Shown in pieces: positions 31,498-41,953 of a DNA stretch of 64,000 nucleotides. Positions within the stretch are counted from its first letter, which is position 1. The number at the start of each line of letters is the position of its first letter. The notes under the pieces were generated by a model, which had not been told where the DNA came from, made no database searches, and saw nothing but the letters and a program-made list of their open reading frames with translations. Source of the stretch: Tritrichomonas musculus (Eukaryota > Parabasalia > Tritrichomonadida > Tritrichomonadidae); contig JAPFFF010000032.1 in assembly GCA_039105265.1 (NCBI GenBank), forward strand, positions 466,001 to 530,000. The letters are read 5' to 3'. The translations under genes were made by a program, and so were the position numbers.

Positions 31498-33093
31498 TCA
31501 CATATCGAATGGAGGTGTATCTACTTCCTTTCTAAATGGATTATCTGCCTTTTGACTACATATAAGTTCAAAGTTAATAGGTGCAAGACTTGATAAACCT
31601 TGTTGATATGTTCCGTCTGTTTCTGTTGGAAGACCTATGAAGAATGAGGACCTATCATTTGGATAATAACCTGTTGTATTTTCATTATATTGATACTCAT
31701 TAGCTAAACTTGCAATAACCTCTTTGTTAAATCCATTTTGCTCTCCATTCATGTTTATTGCATTCTGGCAATATTCGAGAAACTCGGGATATTTACCATT
31801 AGTACCAAATGCTATAGCAGGGATATTGTTATAATTACCACAATTCATGTGGAAGGATTCAAACATAGGATTCTTGAAGTATGTCTTATGAGTATGCTTA
31901 AGTGGGAATAAGCAAAACATACTATCTACAAAATTAGGTGTGATAGTGATAGTAGCTTTGTCTTGCTCGGCATTAAGAGGTCTTGTACAAGTGTGAAATG
32001 ACAAAATCTGTGTTGGGAATGTGAGTGGGTGTTGTGGGTTTGAATATCTTTGAACAAGTGCTGTATATACTGATTCATGAATACCAAAGCATGGGATAAT
32101 ACTTGCACATTCTTCAATGGAATAATCAACAACACTCCAGGTTCTCCAATCACTATATACTTTTCTGTCTACTCTTACTTTCGCTGTAGCATAATCTTTC
32201 TTCGGTTTATACACAAAACCACCATTTGTATCTCCATCTGGTGGAAGATGGTTGGGGTGGTTAATATCACTTTTAGCTATCTTATCAGTACTGGTCCACA
32301 TCCATATTGGCTCTCCAATAGGTCTAAATTCATTTGTAATTTCATCAACACTAAAATCTACTCCATCAAAAGGATGACTAAGTAACCTCTTTTCCATACT
32401 TACAGGACAATACACCATACCAGCTGTTGAAAAGTATAGACGTAATTCGATTTTACCTACAAAGGCTGGTAAGTACTTGATATTAAATAAAGGTAGGAAT
32501 CTTCGTAAATCAATCTTTAATCTTATTGTTTCAGTGATAGTAGTCACACTCTTGTTAAGGTTTGCAACAAAACCGCATCTCCTTCCGTGAGTATCATTCC
32601 AAATATCTTTATGTCTGGCTTTACTATATATATCAGCTCTTTTAGTAACTTCATTTGCGCAACATGCTGTTAAAAAGGATTCTTCGCACCCAAAGTTCTG
32701 TGTATAAAGAGTCATACTATTAGCAACAATTTCATACTTTTCAACTGCATCTCGAGCATCTTTGAAACCAAACCATACCTTACCAAAATTATATCCATCA
32801 ACATTTTCTAAATCACTAGCTATTGGTTTATCAATCTTTAATGTCACTTTCATGTCTGCTCGAATAAATCCATTATTTATTTCAGCAGTATTATGAGTAT
32901 TAGGAGAGATAATACATGTTGTATATGAACCACTCTTAATTGGTGGTGATGGTGAATAGGATGTTTGAGGATTTAGAGTATATGCCTTATTAGTATCACT
33001 AAGTGCTATGCAATTATCAACAACATCAAAATAGGATGCAATCCGGGAACAAACCTCAGCAGAGGTTCTCATATAGGATTCCTTATTAAGCAT
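31498..33093 (-). CDS. element A: double-jelly-roll major capsid protein
   Basis: 531 codons from an ATG at 33093. It would form the icosahedral shell of a Polinton particle. Signs are the beta-rich pattern and landmarks shared with element B's capsid: an early strand pair (NNGFIRADMKVTLKI; B has DKGFLTFHVKLDLQL), FGFKDARDAVEKYEIVANSM (B: FVGLKSSNQLFDRLEILHNN), a Leu-rich DLRRFLPLF with LPAFVGKIELRLYFSTAG (B: DDLLALQAFDLFP with GIIGDLSIRFQVTPAG). Overall identity between the two looks low, so the elements belong to different lineages. Start preceded by a T-tract and CTATCTAAA. The frame is open although the element is broken elsewhere. Confidence 0.7.
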   Translation of the reverse strand: MLNKESYMRTSAEVCSRIASYFDVVDNCIALSDTNKAYTLNPQTSYSPSPPIKSGSYTTCIISPNTHNTAEINNGFIRADMKVTLKIDKPIASDLENVDGYNFGKVWFGFKDARDAVEKYEIVANSMTLYTQNFGCEESFLTACCANEVTKRADIYSKARHKDIWNDTHGRRCGFVANLNKSVTTITETIRLKIDLRRFLPLFNIKYLPAFVGKIELRLYFSTAGMVYCPVSMEKRLLSHPFDGVDFSVDEITNEFRPIGEPIWMWTSTDKIAKSDINHPNHLPPDGDTNGGFVYKPKKDYATAKVRVDRKVYSDWRTWSVVDYSIEECASIIPCFGIHESVYTALVQRYSNPQHPLTFPTQILSFHTCTRPLNAEQDKATITITPNFVDSMFCLFPLKHTHKTYFKNPMFESFHMNCGNYNNIPAIAFGTNGKYPEFLEYCQNAINMNGEQNGFNKEVIASLANEYQYNENTTGYYPNDRSSFFIGLPTETDGTYQQGLSSLAPINFELICSQKADNPFRKEVDTPPFDM

Positions 33094-33110
33094 TTTAGAT
33101 AGAAAAAAAT

Positions 33111-33580
33111 TTACATCATATCTTCAAATATGCGATTTCTCCTACCAATAGATCTCATAGGTATATATTGCTGTGGAGGTTCATCTTGAGGTATGTACTT
33201 CCTCCTCCAGTGTCTTCTATAGGTTTCGATGTATCTGCTTGACTTGCTTTAGGTTCTACTACTGTTTCACCTTTAGCGGATTTATTAATTGATGATAAGG
33301 CTGTTTTCACATTTCCTTCAGATACATATTTTAATGCAGATTCAGCTATATTTGCTATTTTACCTCTTGCATTATTTCTCAAGAAGTTTTCACCGAGACC
33401 TTTTGCAACTTTGCCAATAAGATCTGAATGTTTAGTTAGACATCCTGCTGTAGTCTCTAATAATTTACTTGCAAGACCGCCTGTAAAATTATCCGCGGGT
33501 ACCATTAAGACTTTACCACCTAAGCCTATTCCTCCTTTTATCAGTTCTCTCCGTATGCTATAATTTGGGTCAGGTACCAT
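33111..33580 (-). pseudogene. element A: Gly-rich virion-peptide-like gene
   Basis: Coding from an ATG at 33580, start MVPDPNYSIRRELIKGGIGL, then GGLASKLLETTAGC and a Lys-rich amphipathic stretch (LIGKVAKGLGENFL). The pattern of an amphipathic, Gly/Ala/Lys-rich small protein beside the major capsid gene recalls adenovirus protein VI/X-type virion components and the element B protein at 47198. About one break. Function inferred from position and composition only. Confidence 0.4.
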
Positions 33581-33598
33581 TTTTTAAAAAATAAAAAA

Positions 33599-34065
33599 TT
33601 ATTCGAAATAGTACTTATTAGCTGAAAGGTTCATTACAAACTTCTCTTTAGGTTCCTTATGTTGTAAGTATTCGGCTACTGTCTGTTTGGTATTTAATGA
33701 GTTGTTGGTTTGCTGTAATAAGCTAGTAAAGTCTTCCTCACTATATCCTGTATAACATATGATATCTGTTGCTAACCTTTTTGCATTCATATGAACAAAT
33801 CGAATAGTTTGAAATGCCATGATACATGTTATATTATAATGCCTTGTTTTAGTTAATAGCTTAATAAAATCACTATTACCGTTCTTTAATAAATCACTAC
33901 CTGCACAATCATCAAGTATAATTAATGTATTATATGGATAAGAGGATGTTTGATATTTAACAAGCTTATTTGCAATATATACTATCTTATCATCTAGGTC
34001 ATTCAAATGGTGTTTCTCAATGAGCCTCCTCATTTCATCATTAGTATCTTTCATTTTAGATAGTA
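33599..34065 (-). pseudogene. element A: packaging ATPase, 3' part
   Basis: The C-terminal portion of an FtsK/HerA-type packaging ATPase: a Walker B strand NTLIILDDCAGSDLL followed by LLTKTRHYNITCIMAFQTI (sensor strand, Gln) and FVMNLSANKYYFE at the end. Element B's ATPase has the same order (NTIILCEDF, LRHKHSIVYVNVQFF, FVLVNTREGSIEF). The front of this gene, with the Walker A loop, lies beyond the insertions at 58064-58335. Three separate elements have inserted in this gene. Confidence 0.65.
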
Positions 34066-34903
34066 CAGTATCACGATTAAGTGGTTTACGACACGAATTA
34101 GTGGTTAACGATGAAGTGAATAATTGAAAATTTGAATAATATTTACAATACATGATGTATGTGGTTTACCATTTTTGAATAAATAAGATAAAAAAATTCA
34201 ATTAAATAGTTCAAATTTTAAGAGAATTGAAAAAAAATCAATAAATTTATGAATAGACACTATCCTGACCCAAGACTCAAAGATGAACAGCCACCTCTTG
34301 AATTTGTTACAGATTTTACAGGAACTGACAGTGAGATAGAAGCTTTTAAAAGGTTGGTCAACTCAGAAGAATATAAAAATGCAACAACTTTCAGAGAGCA
34401 GGTCGGGTTAATTGCTGATACTGTTCGAAACGTTTTATTATTGGAAAAATCATTATTAGCTTATATAAATCAATAAAACAGAGTTTAAAAATATTTCGAG
34501 ATAATTTCCATTAAAAGCTAAAATTAAGACGATACAATAAATAAATCAATAAAACAATGCGAAAATATCTATTGTACTCTTAATTTGGATAAAACAATCT
34601 ATAATTGTAACAATGAAATTTGTACTAACAATGCAAATCTTAGAGAATCGGATAATATTAAAAGAACTAGTAACGTGATATTTGATAATTAGCGAAATAT
34701 AAACTTTTGTTCTTTTTTTTAATGAAATAACAAGAGCCTTACTAAAGAAAATGTAAAATTTTATGTTCTTTTTTCTACCGTATATTTTTTTCTACCGTAT
34801 TTTATATATATATATATATATTGAAAACATAATTCAAATTTTCAATTATTCACTTCATCGTTAACCACTAATTCGTGTCGTAAACCACTTAATCGTGATA
34901 CTG
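34066..34903. mobile_element. TA-flanked 838-bp element with perfect 72-bp inverted ends
   Basis: Arms 34066-34137 and 34832-34903 are perfect inverted repeats of 72 bp starting CAGTATCACGATTAAGTGG; TA flanks both ends (34064-34065, 34904-34905). It lies inside element A's ATPase gene. There is no transposase, but it carries a coding-like 75-codon frame. The perfect arms suggest a recent insertion. Likely a non-autonomous Tc1/mariner-type element. Confidence 0.65.
34249..34476 (+). CDS. 75-residue protein carried by the 838-bp element
   Basis: An ATG-started frame with coding-like composition amid AT-rich flanks: MNRHYPDPRLKDEQPPLEFV, then acidic helices (TGTDSEIEAFKRLVNSEEY, FREQVGLIADTVRNVLLLEK). 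No Cys, signal or membrane segment; no family recognised. It is the only gene-like content of the inverted-repeat element, so it is either a captured fragment or a small cargo gene. Confidence 0.4.
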   Translation: MNRHYPDPRLKDEQPPLEFVTDFTGTDSEIEAFKRLVNSEEYKNATTFREQVGLIADTVRNVLLLEKSLLAYINQ

Positions 34904-34927
34904 TACATGTTTGACAATCGCATGATA

Positions 34928-35828
34928 CAGGGTGGTAAAGAAGTCCGTTCGTCAGGGTTTTTTACAATGTATAGTTAACATTACTATTTCATATTATGTG
35001 CATATATTCTTTGAATTATAAATAATAAAAGTATATTATTTATTGTTGAAAATCTTTTTAATTAACTTTTAAAGAATTAATTCAAAAAATAGTATGCGTT
35101 TATATTTTTTTTATATTTTTAAAATGTATTGAAAAAAATTAAATGTATTTCAGAATGTGATTCTATTTCATTTATCAAAATAATATAATATTAAGCTTAG
35201 TTTAAGAAGATAATATTGACATTTATTTTGAAAATAATTATTTGGTTTTGAACCATAAAATGATGAATAAACTTCAAACCATGCATACATTCATCTCTTT
35301 TGATTAAAAAGTATTATAAAAAAACCTAATATTGGATTGTACTGAATTAATTTCTATATTTTAATATATATGCATCTATACTATTTGAATATATGTATTT
35401 ATTAAATATTTATTCCAATTATCAGTTTAAATTGTTTGATTGATTCTTATATGTGCAAAATTTGAACTTTTTCAGTATTCCAGAATTTTTAGAATAATGA
35501 TAAAATAGTTGAATCTAATTCATAAATCATATTTATATTTATTTATTAATATATATAATAATATACAATTTGAACTTTTTATATATAATGTTTTTATGAA
35601 TATAGAATGATTTTTAGCAATTGAAAATATCAATTTTAATAAGACAATTGAAATTTTGATATGCTTTATAAAATTCAATTAGAAAATTATTTGTGAAGCA
35701 CCTATTTGAATATTTCTTTTAGTTATTGATTACTATAAAAATTATCTATTATAATATTTAGATATAATAAACAAATATTTAATATTCATTACAATAATGA
35801 TTGACGAACGGACTTTTTTACCACCCTG
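34928..35828. mobile_element. TA-flanked 901-bp mariner-like MITE
   Basis: Ends CAGGGTGGTAAAGAAGTCCG and its inverted partner match over about 27 bases with one or two differences; TA lies at 34926-34927 and 35829-35830. The start CAGGGTGG is shared with the mariner-type solo end near 8620. The interior is AT-rich with no open frame. It is inserted in the remains of element A's ATPase gene, about 20 bases from the 838-bp element. Confidence 0.65.
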
Positions 35829-35945
35829 TACTTTATCTTTCTTTTTAGGTGTCTCCTAAGATAGCTCATTAATCCTTTTTCACTAACATAGTCTATTTTT
35901 GTTTGTATCTTTTTATTGAGGGTTTCTGTTGTTTTATCCATCTTA

Positions 35946-35951
35946 CCTGAT
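35946..35951 (+). repeat. 6-bp target duplication of element B, left
   Basis: CCTGAT directly precedes the left inverted end; the same six bases follow the right end at 58064-58069. Six-base duplications are characteristic of Polinton integration. Confidence 0.9.
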
Positions 35952-36214
35952 AGTAGTATATGTATGTGCGTATTGGTGGTCGAATAATTTTTCTAGGTCT
36001 CCCAATACCAGGAACCAAGCTCAAAACCTCATTTTGAAAATTAACGAAAAAATTATCCACAGGGTTTAAATTTTAATTAGCCTCCATAATCTGTTGTAGA
36101 ACAAGGCCTGTCATAAAGCGCTAAACACTCATTTTAAAATTTATTTCAAAGTTAATTCGGGATTTAATTTTAAATAAGGGCTCCAGAATGAATCTGAGAA
36201 CAAGTTATAAAATT
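35952..36214 (+). repeat. element B left terminal inverted repeat
   Basis: 263 bp, mirrored at 57801-58063 with about two differences. Begins AG, as Polinton ends do. Confidence 0.93.
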
Positions 36215-36251
36215 TTAAATTAAGAATTTGTTTTTTTTATCTTATTTAAAA

Positions 36252-36656
36252 ATGCAACAACGCATCGACCATATCATTTCTGAATTACTTATTTTGAAAA
36301 CCGAATTCGAACAATTAAATAATATATCAAACGAACAACCAAATGAAACACAAATTGAATCCGAGCAAAGCTCGGCTGAGGCACAAAGTGCCGAACCTTC
36401 AGCCGAATCAAATGAATTAAATCCTATACGAAGAAGAACTAATCGCTCATTTCCATTAAACAAATCCAAATTCCTTAATGATGAACAGAGAGACCAAGTT
36501 CTCCAATTCGCTTCTGACCATAAAGAAACAATTATGAATCAACCAAGGTCTAATCGAATTCAATTCCTTCAGAATCTAATTCGTGAACAATTAAATATCA
36601 ATTTATCGTTAAACATGACGGGAAAGCTGATTCAAATAATCTCATCCAACAATTAA
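36252..36656 (+). CDS. element B: small protein next to the left end
   Basis: 134 codons from the ATG at 36252. Residues 1-22 form a helix (RIDHIISELLILKTEFEQL), followed by a Ser/Ala/Glu-rich linker made largely of GC-rich palindromes (SEQSSAEAQSAEPSAES), a basic RRRTNRSF, and a helical C-terminal domain (LNDEQRDQVLQFASDHKETI, IQFLQNLIREQLNINL). The arrangement, basic patch plus helices beside the element end, would suit a DNA-binding protein, but no family is recognised. A T-tract with ATCTTATTTAAAA precedes the start. Confidence 0.45.
   Translation: MQQRIDHIISELLILKTEFEQLNNISNEQPNETQIESEQSSAEAQSAEPSAESNELNPIRRRTNRSFPLNKSKFLNDEQRDQVLQFASDHKETIMNQPRSNRIQFLQNLIREQLNINLSLNMTGKLIQIISSNN
36361..36406. 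repeat. GC-rich palindrome cluster inside a gene
   Basis: CCGAGC-AAA-GCTCGG, then GGCAC-AAA-GTGCC enclosed by TCGGCTGA and TCAGCCGA. Both are perfect stems with three-base loops. Confidence 0.7.
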
Positions 36657-36681
36657 GCTAAAAAAAATTTTTTTATACTAT

Positions 36682-39474
36682 TTATGCCTTAAAGCATGCA
36701 AGTGTTTTATTATCTATTATTGCAGTTATGATACCAACAGTCATACGTTTAATCTTTGATGTTATTGCAGTTTCACCACTAAGAATCTTCAATTTATTAT
36801 CTTCATTATCAATAAATACTTCATCCCCAATACCATAACAAGATGAATCATCAACTTTTACAAGATAATCGCCATGGGAAGCGAAGGTAATACAATTATT
36901 TTTTTCATCAATTCTAACACAAATACCAACATATTCTTTCCATGAACCAGTAGTTTTGACACTGCAAATACAATCTGTAGTATCATTCACAGTTGAAAGT
37001 ACCCAAGTATCACCAACATATTTATAAACCTTACCAGTCATATATACTGGAGTTCCAATAATGAAATCGGTGATGGTGTTAACCGATGACTCGATTGGGG
37101 AGTAATGAGTGATGGTTGTGTTTGATGTACCGTACATCACACCCTTATATTTTGCTAAATAACCTCGGGACATGATGCATCTTGAATATATTTGTTTAGA
37201 ATCTAATAATTCCTGAGTAGTTGTCCAAGAATATCCACCTATTGGGAAATTATATGTCAGGGGTCTTCCTGATGCTATATCAACAGTGTCTTCATAATAG
37301 AACGGGAATTTGAAATTGTCGAAATACACAGTTCTTTGATGTAATACAAGAACAATGTTATGAGGATTTGCAGCTGTATCATAGAATAATATTCTTATTT
37401 CCAAACATAGCGCATAATCACCTACTATATATTCCAGTTTAATCACATTACCTTCAAGTTTTAGATAATGAATTGATATTTCACCGCCCTCTGTAATCGG
37501 TCCGCAATCAATAGCACATTTTTTTATTAGTTGTTCTTCTGTTATGACATTCGACTTCAATGCATATTTATCATCAACATATTTCACCGAAGTAATCATA
37601 TCATCGCTAACAGGTTGGTTGCTGATTAATGTGATAGATGCATCATATATATTGGTCAGTGTATCGTCCGCGGCTCTTATTGAGACAATACGTGTAGCTA
37701 CACGAATATCTATTGATTCATCCCCGGTTGATTTGTATATGATATTTGCACCCTTTCGTCCAGAATATTCGTATTCAGCTTCTTCATATGTTGTATCATC
37801 AGCATTTCGTTTGAACTTGACAATAATATTTTTGGTTGTTAATACCCTTCTGATATAATCATCTGGGACTACACAACCACTATCATTCTGTGTACATTGA
37901 ATTGTGAATCGTTCTGGACTTTCATCAGCAACATTTGCGGTTTTAATGAATGGTAATTCGATTTGAGCTCTAATGAAATTATATGCTATTGGATTACTGC
38001 TATGTGATGCACTTGCCGATAAATATACAATTTGTCCATCATCATGACGCCATATTATTGTATCAACGCGTTTGCCATTGCTATCATACCTTTCCATGCT
38101 ATCATAAGTGCTAGTAGAACCAGTTGGTTTAAATATTACATCAATATGCACTATATCATCATCTTGATTATCTCCCCAATTAACATCAAATACCAAATGA
38201 ACTCCAGCATTTGGTATCTTAGGGGTAATATATACACCCTCATATAAGGTTGCTGGATATGCAATATTCAATTCAGTGCCATATAGTGCGGTACTCAATG
38301 CAGATTCATTAACCAAATCTGTGGGTACCTCAGGGATTTCACTTTTCAAAGCATATTTACCATCAGCCACATCCTTGGTCTCATACTTATCTAATTCATA
38401 AGCCAATTCATCTTCATCAACAAACTTCTCATCAGCTTGTGCACTAGAATAATATGGTGTCAAATCGACAGGTTCTGGGATATCTTCTTTTAATGCATAA
38501 TTGTTCGACACATATCTAGCCGAATAAGCGTTTTTGTCTGTTGGTTCGATAGTTTTGGTTATTGAACATGATAATATTTCTGGTGTATCACCAGTTCCTG
38601 GATTGATTAATTCATGGCTGTGATATAGTATCCAAAGACTAGAATCACTTCCTTCCATACGCAGTATCTGAGAGGGTAGATTATCATCATTGTCATTGTA
38701 CGAATAGTCTGCGTGAACATAATGGGCCGTATAGTAACTGTCTGATGAGACAATATCTAACCCATATTGCTCAATCAGTTCATGATATGTGTTGTAATCT
38801 AAATCAGGAATTGTATTATTGACGATTTTGAATTGAATAGTTGTTTGCCCCTCAATAATTTCTGGAATTTCGCTTTTCACTTGCTCAATAGCAAGGGTTA
38901 TATCTGTTGTCAAAGCATAATTTGTCAAATCAACAGGTTCTGGAATGTCTTCTTTTTTTGCATACAATGTCATATCTGGCAAGTCCTGCGCTTTAGCGTA
39001 CTCACTTAAGTTCGTAAGCTTCGCATATGGCTCCAAAGCAGTTGTCAAAGCAGATTCATTAACCAAATCTGTAGGTATTTCAGGTATGTCAGTTGATAAT
39101 GCAAAATTGTTAACAACGTAATCACGTAATGTATTAACAGCGTTTTCAATTTCTTCACTACTAGCATACTTTAATAATTCTTTATTGAATTCCTCTGTTT
39201 TCAAATAATCGAATAAATCAGTTGTTTTCGCGTACTCACTTAAGTTCGTAAGCTTCGCATATGGTTTTAATAATTCTTTCAATTCCTCAGTATTCAAGCT
39301 TGACCCTAAATTATTTCCGTTATTGCATTGACAGGAACCATTGGTTCCCGGACACAAATGTGTACAAGCATATTTCTTAATATATTCTATTATCAATTCA
39401 TCAATTGTATTAACTTTTTTTATAGTACCCGCTTGTTCTATCGTGAAAATTTTGGGAATAATAAATGATAACAA
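36682..39474 (-). CDS. element B: fibre-like protein with repeated YAK motifs
   Basis: 930 codons are open, but no ATG lies near the 5' end and the frame overlaps the divergent gene by ten bases, so the start is unclear. Residues 60-210 and 320-400 hold repeats like LEPYAKLTNLSEYAK, YALTTDI and PTDLVNESALTTAL, typical of the stalks of phage tail or head fibres that trimerise. Between and after them are beta-rich globular parts; the end (IIGTPVYMTGKVYKYVGDTW, GIGDEVFIDNEDNKL, MTVGIITAIIDNKTL) resembles fibre-tip domains. A Cys-rich patch (CTHLCPGTNGSCQCN) sits near residue 45. Probable role: a particle appendage for attachment. The family name is inference from motif style. Confidence 0.55.
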   Translation of the reverse strand: MLSFIIPKIFTIEQAGTIKKVNTIDELIIEYIKKYACTHLCPGTNGSCQCNNGNNLGSSLNTEELKELLKPYAKLTNLSEYAKTTDLFDYLKTEEFNKELLKYASSEEIENAVNTLRDYVVNNFALSTDIPEIPTDLVNESALTTALEPYAKLTNLSEYAKAQDLPDMTLYAKKEDIPEPVDLTNYALTTDITLAIEQVKSEIPEIIEGQTTIQFKIVNNTIPDLDYNTYHELIEQYGLDIVSSDSYYTAHYVHADYSYNDNDDNLPSQILRMEGSDSSLWILYHSHELINPGTGDTPEILSCSITKTIEPTDKNAYSARYVSNNYALKEDIPEPVDLTPYYSSAQADEKFVDEDELAYELDKYETKDVADGKYALKSEIPEVPTDLVNESALSTALYGTELNIAYPATLYEGVYITPKIPNAGVHLVFDVNWGDNQDDDIVHIDVIFKPTGSTSTYDSMERYDSNGKRVDTIIWRHDDGQIVYLSASASHSSNPIAYNFIRAQIELPFIKTANVADESPERFTIQCTQNDSGCVVPDDYIRRVLTTKNIIVKFKRNADDTTYEEAEYEYSGRKGANIIYKSTGDESIDIRVATRIVSIRAADDTLTNIYDASITLISNQPVSDDMITSVKYVDDKYALKSNVITEEQLIKKCAIDCGPITEGGEISIHYLKLEGNVIKLEYIVGDYALCLEIRILFYDTAANPHNIVLVLHQRTVYFDNFKFPFYYEDTVDIASGRPLTYNFPIGGYSWTTTQELLDSKQIYSRCIMSRGYLAKYKGVMYGTSNTTITHYSPIESSVNTITDFIIGTPVYMTGKVYKYVGDTWVLSTVNDTTDCICSVKTTGSWKEYVGICVRIDEKNNCITFASHGDYLVKVDDSSCYGIGDEVFIDNEDNKLKILSGETAITSKIKRMTVGIITAIIDNKTLACFKA

Positions 39475-41945
39475 ACATAAACGAAGATTTCATACTAAAC
39501 GAAGTAAAAAAAGGGGACTATCAAGATATGCTCGTATTCATGTTCCAAAATAGTAAGTTAACACAAATAACAACAATTATTGGTAATATTATTGAGTATC
39601 TTAAGAATCCTCGTAACTATGTCAAAGATGTAAAAACAAATTTAAAAGATATGCTTGATAAATATAACGCAAAGCCTAAAGGAAGTCAAAGACAAAAAAA
39701 TGAATTAGCTAAAATACTTGATTCAAAAGCGAATTACTTTATTGATTTAACTAACTATCTGAAAAATAAAGAAAAACCTGTTGCCATTCCACAAATTGAA
39801 GAGGAGGAGGAGCCCGATTTAGCAGACCATTATTTCAGAAATCGACTTAATAAAGACATTGAATCACTTAGTGATTTAGTTATACTTAATAGTAATCATA
39901 TTAATGCTTTACAATTATTTTATCGTATTGCTGATGACTCAGAGAAGTATTCAGTATTCAATAAAAAAGATACCGCACAGATTCAATCACTTGTCAAATC
40001 ATTGACAAATAATATAGACTCACATAAAAACAATGAGGTATCAGATAATATAAATAACCTAATGCAATTTGAGAATATTAGAAGGAAAATCAATATTGAA
40101 ACAATGAAAAAGATAGCAGAATCTAATCAAGAAGGTCAACAATTATCAGATGCTTACAATAAATCTTCTACAATTGATGCTAATCAACTTAAGAAATTTG
40201 GCTTATTAAACGATGAATTTACTGCTGAAAACCTTTATGGTTATTATAATCGAGCTATAAATCCCAAAGATGATTCTGACATCAGAGTAAAAAAACTTGT
40301 ATTACAATTACATGATGCAATACGTGAAACAAACATATTTGAAGAAACAACTGAGCCTAAAAACAAAAAGAAGCTCAAACAATTAATAAAGTATATTAAA
40401 GAGAATGGTGACCGAGAAATATTATTTAACATGAATAGTGATTCACAAAGTTCTGACGAAAATAATGTTGATAATGAATATTTTTCCATTCCTAAATCAA
40501 TGTCAAAGCCTGTATTTAAATCACCATCTAAAAAACCTGTACTTAGTTCTGAAAACTACGAAGATTTATTTAATGTTGATATTGCATCACCAAAAGGTGT
40601 ATCTCCAATCGATACTGATGAATTCAAAAGCAATTATATGCAGTCTGTCCCAACTGGTAAACGTGCTGGTAAAACATTTGAAGCTTCACAAAAACGTTTA
40701 AATGACTTATACATTTTCGAAAATAAACAAAGTATTGATGTTAGTAAATTCCGAGGGGAATTATTTGATATTCTTATTAATGGTAATTATCGTATTAAAT
40801 TCTCTCCAAAATGTGCTACAAGAGATGGCGCAGAAGCCTATTGTAAGAAGAAATTTGATAAAAATGGATATCCATTATATCGATTAATTCCTGCAAGGAG
40901 AGACACATTAGACCCTCTTGATAATCCAATTTGTGACTTAAATGGCGACAAAGTAGAGGACATCGTTATTGTTGATACTCGTGGTAAACCTGTTATAATT
41001 AATGGATTCCGTCTTGTTAAAGCAGACCCTTATAAGAAATTATGGCAAACCGAACGCATTAAAAAGGAAAGTAAAGGTGAAAAAATAGAACCATTTGAAG
41101 TATGGATGAAAAATCTTACTGGTACTACTAAAACATGGAATTATGAACAAAAACAATGGGATGCTGGTAAAATCAAGACTAAATATGATGGAGATTTCAA
41201 TAAAGCAGTTATTGCTTATCAGAAGGTTGGCTTATCTAAACCCAAAGTCAGCACCAAACTTAATGCAAGAGGATTATGGAGTTCAATCTTTTCAAAAATA
41301 TGGCAATTAGCACTCTATAATATGTTTGGAGATGATGAACAACAGGGAAATTATCAATTTTTGGAACCATTGAAGTGTTTATTCAGTTACTTAAAAACAT
41401 GTACCGCTGTATTTATTTTACAATATGAATTGAAAGTAATGAAATCACATAAATGTAATAATTGGAATGAATGGGTTAAATATAAAAAAGTACACTCAAA
41501 AGCAGTAAATTCTGAATTAGGTCTTATGATTCAAGAAGATTATAATACTAATATGAAAGATGTTATCCCAATTGGCGGTGAAATAAATGGTTTAGCTGAA
41601 ATATCAGCACGATTAGGAGAAATATTATCCCAAACAATTGAACTAATAATTAACGTTGGACTTGGATATACAGAAGAAAAGAAAGAACGATTTACACAAT
41701 TAGCACGGGGAATATTGGAAAATAAAGTAACTAAAGAAGAAAAGAAACAATTACGAGAACACTTTGGTTCAAATATTGATAAACATATTAATTTGAATGT
41801 TGGCGGAAATTACATTGAAGTTAAAAATTTGTATAAATCATTGTATGATAATTATCGTGACATATCATATATTAAATCAAGAACTGATGAAAAACTAGCT
41901 AATGTTAAAGTTGAATCTAATGATGATTCTGAAGCTGAAGTATAA
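39465..41945 (+). CDS. element B: large protein of unknown function
   Basis: 826 codons from an ATG at 39465, divergent from the fibre gene. Residues 1-330 are charged and helical (YLKNPRNYVKDVKTNLKDML; MKKIAESNQEGQQLSDAYN). The middle has a compact domain with CATRDGAEAYCKKKFDKNGY and DLNGDKVEDIVIVDTRGKPV, the latter like a calcium-binding DxNGD loop; residues 590-670 are hydrophobic and aromatic (LWSSIFSKIWQLALYNMFG, CLFSYLKTCTAVFILQYEL). The end is acidic. I do not recognise the family; size and place suggest an internal virion or scaffold-type protein. Confidence 0.5.
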   Translation: MITNINEDFILNEVKKGDYQDMLVFMFQNSKLTQITTIIGNIIEYLKNPRNYVKDVKTNLKDMLDKYNAKPKGSQRQKNELAKILDSKANYFIDLTNYLKNKEKPVAIPQIEEEEEPDLADHYFRNRLNKDIESLSDLVILNSNHINALQLFYRIADDSEKYSVFNKKDTAQIQSLVKSLTNNIDSHKNNEVSDNINNLMQFENIRRKINIETMKKIAESNQEGQQLSDAYNKSSTIDANQLKKFGLLNDEFTAENLYGYYNRAINPKDDSDIRVKKLVLQLHDAIRETNIFEETTEPKNKKKLKQLIKYIKENGDREILFNMNSDSQSSDENNVDNEYFSIPKSMSKPVFKSPSKKPVLSSENYEDLFNVDIASPKGVSPIDTDEFKSNYMQSVPTGKRAGKTFEASQKRLNDLYIFENKQSIDVSKFRGELFDILINGNYRIKFSPKCATRDGAEAYCKKKFDKNGYPLYRLIPARRDTLDPLDNPICDLNGDKVEDIVIVDTRGKPVIINGFRLVKADPYKKLWQTERIKKESKGEKIEPFEVWMKNLTGTTKTWNYEQKQWDAGKIKTKYDGDFNKAVIAYQKVGLSKPKVSTKLNARGLWSSIFSKIWQLALYNMFGDDEQQGNYQFLEPLKCLFSYLKTCTAVFILQYELKVMKSHKCNNWNEWVKYKKVHSKAVNSELGLMIQEDYNTNMKDVIPIGGEINGLAEISARLGEILSQTIELIINVGLGYTEEKKERFTQLARGILENKVTKEEKKQLREHFGSNIDKHINLNVGGNYIEVKNLYKSLYDNYRDISYIKSRTDEKLANVKVESNDDSEAEV

Positions 41946-41953
41946 AAAAATAT

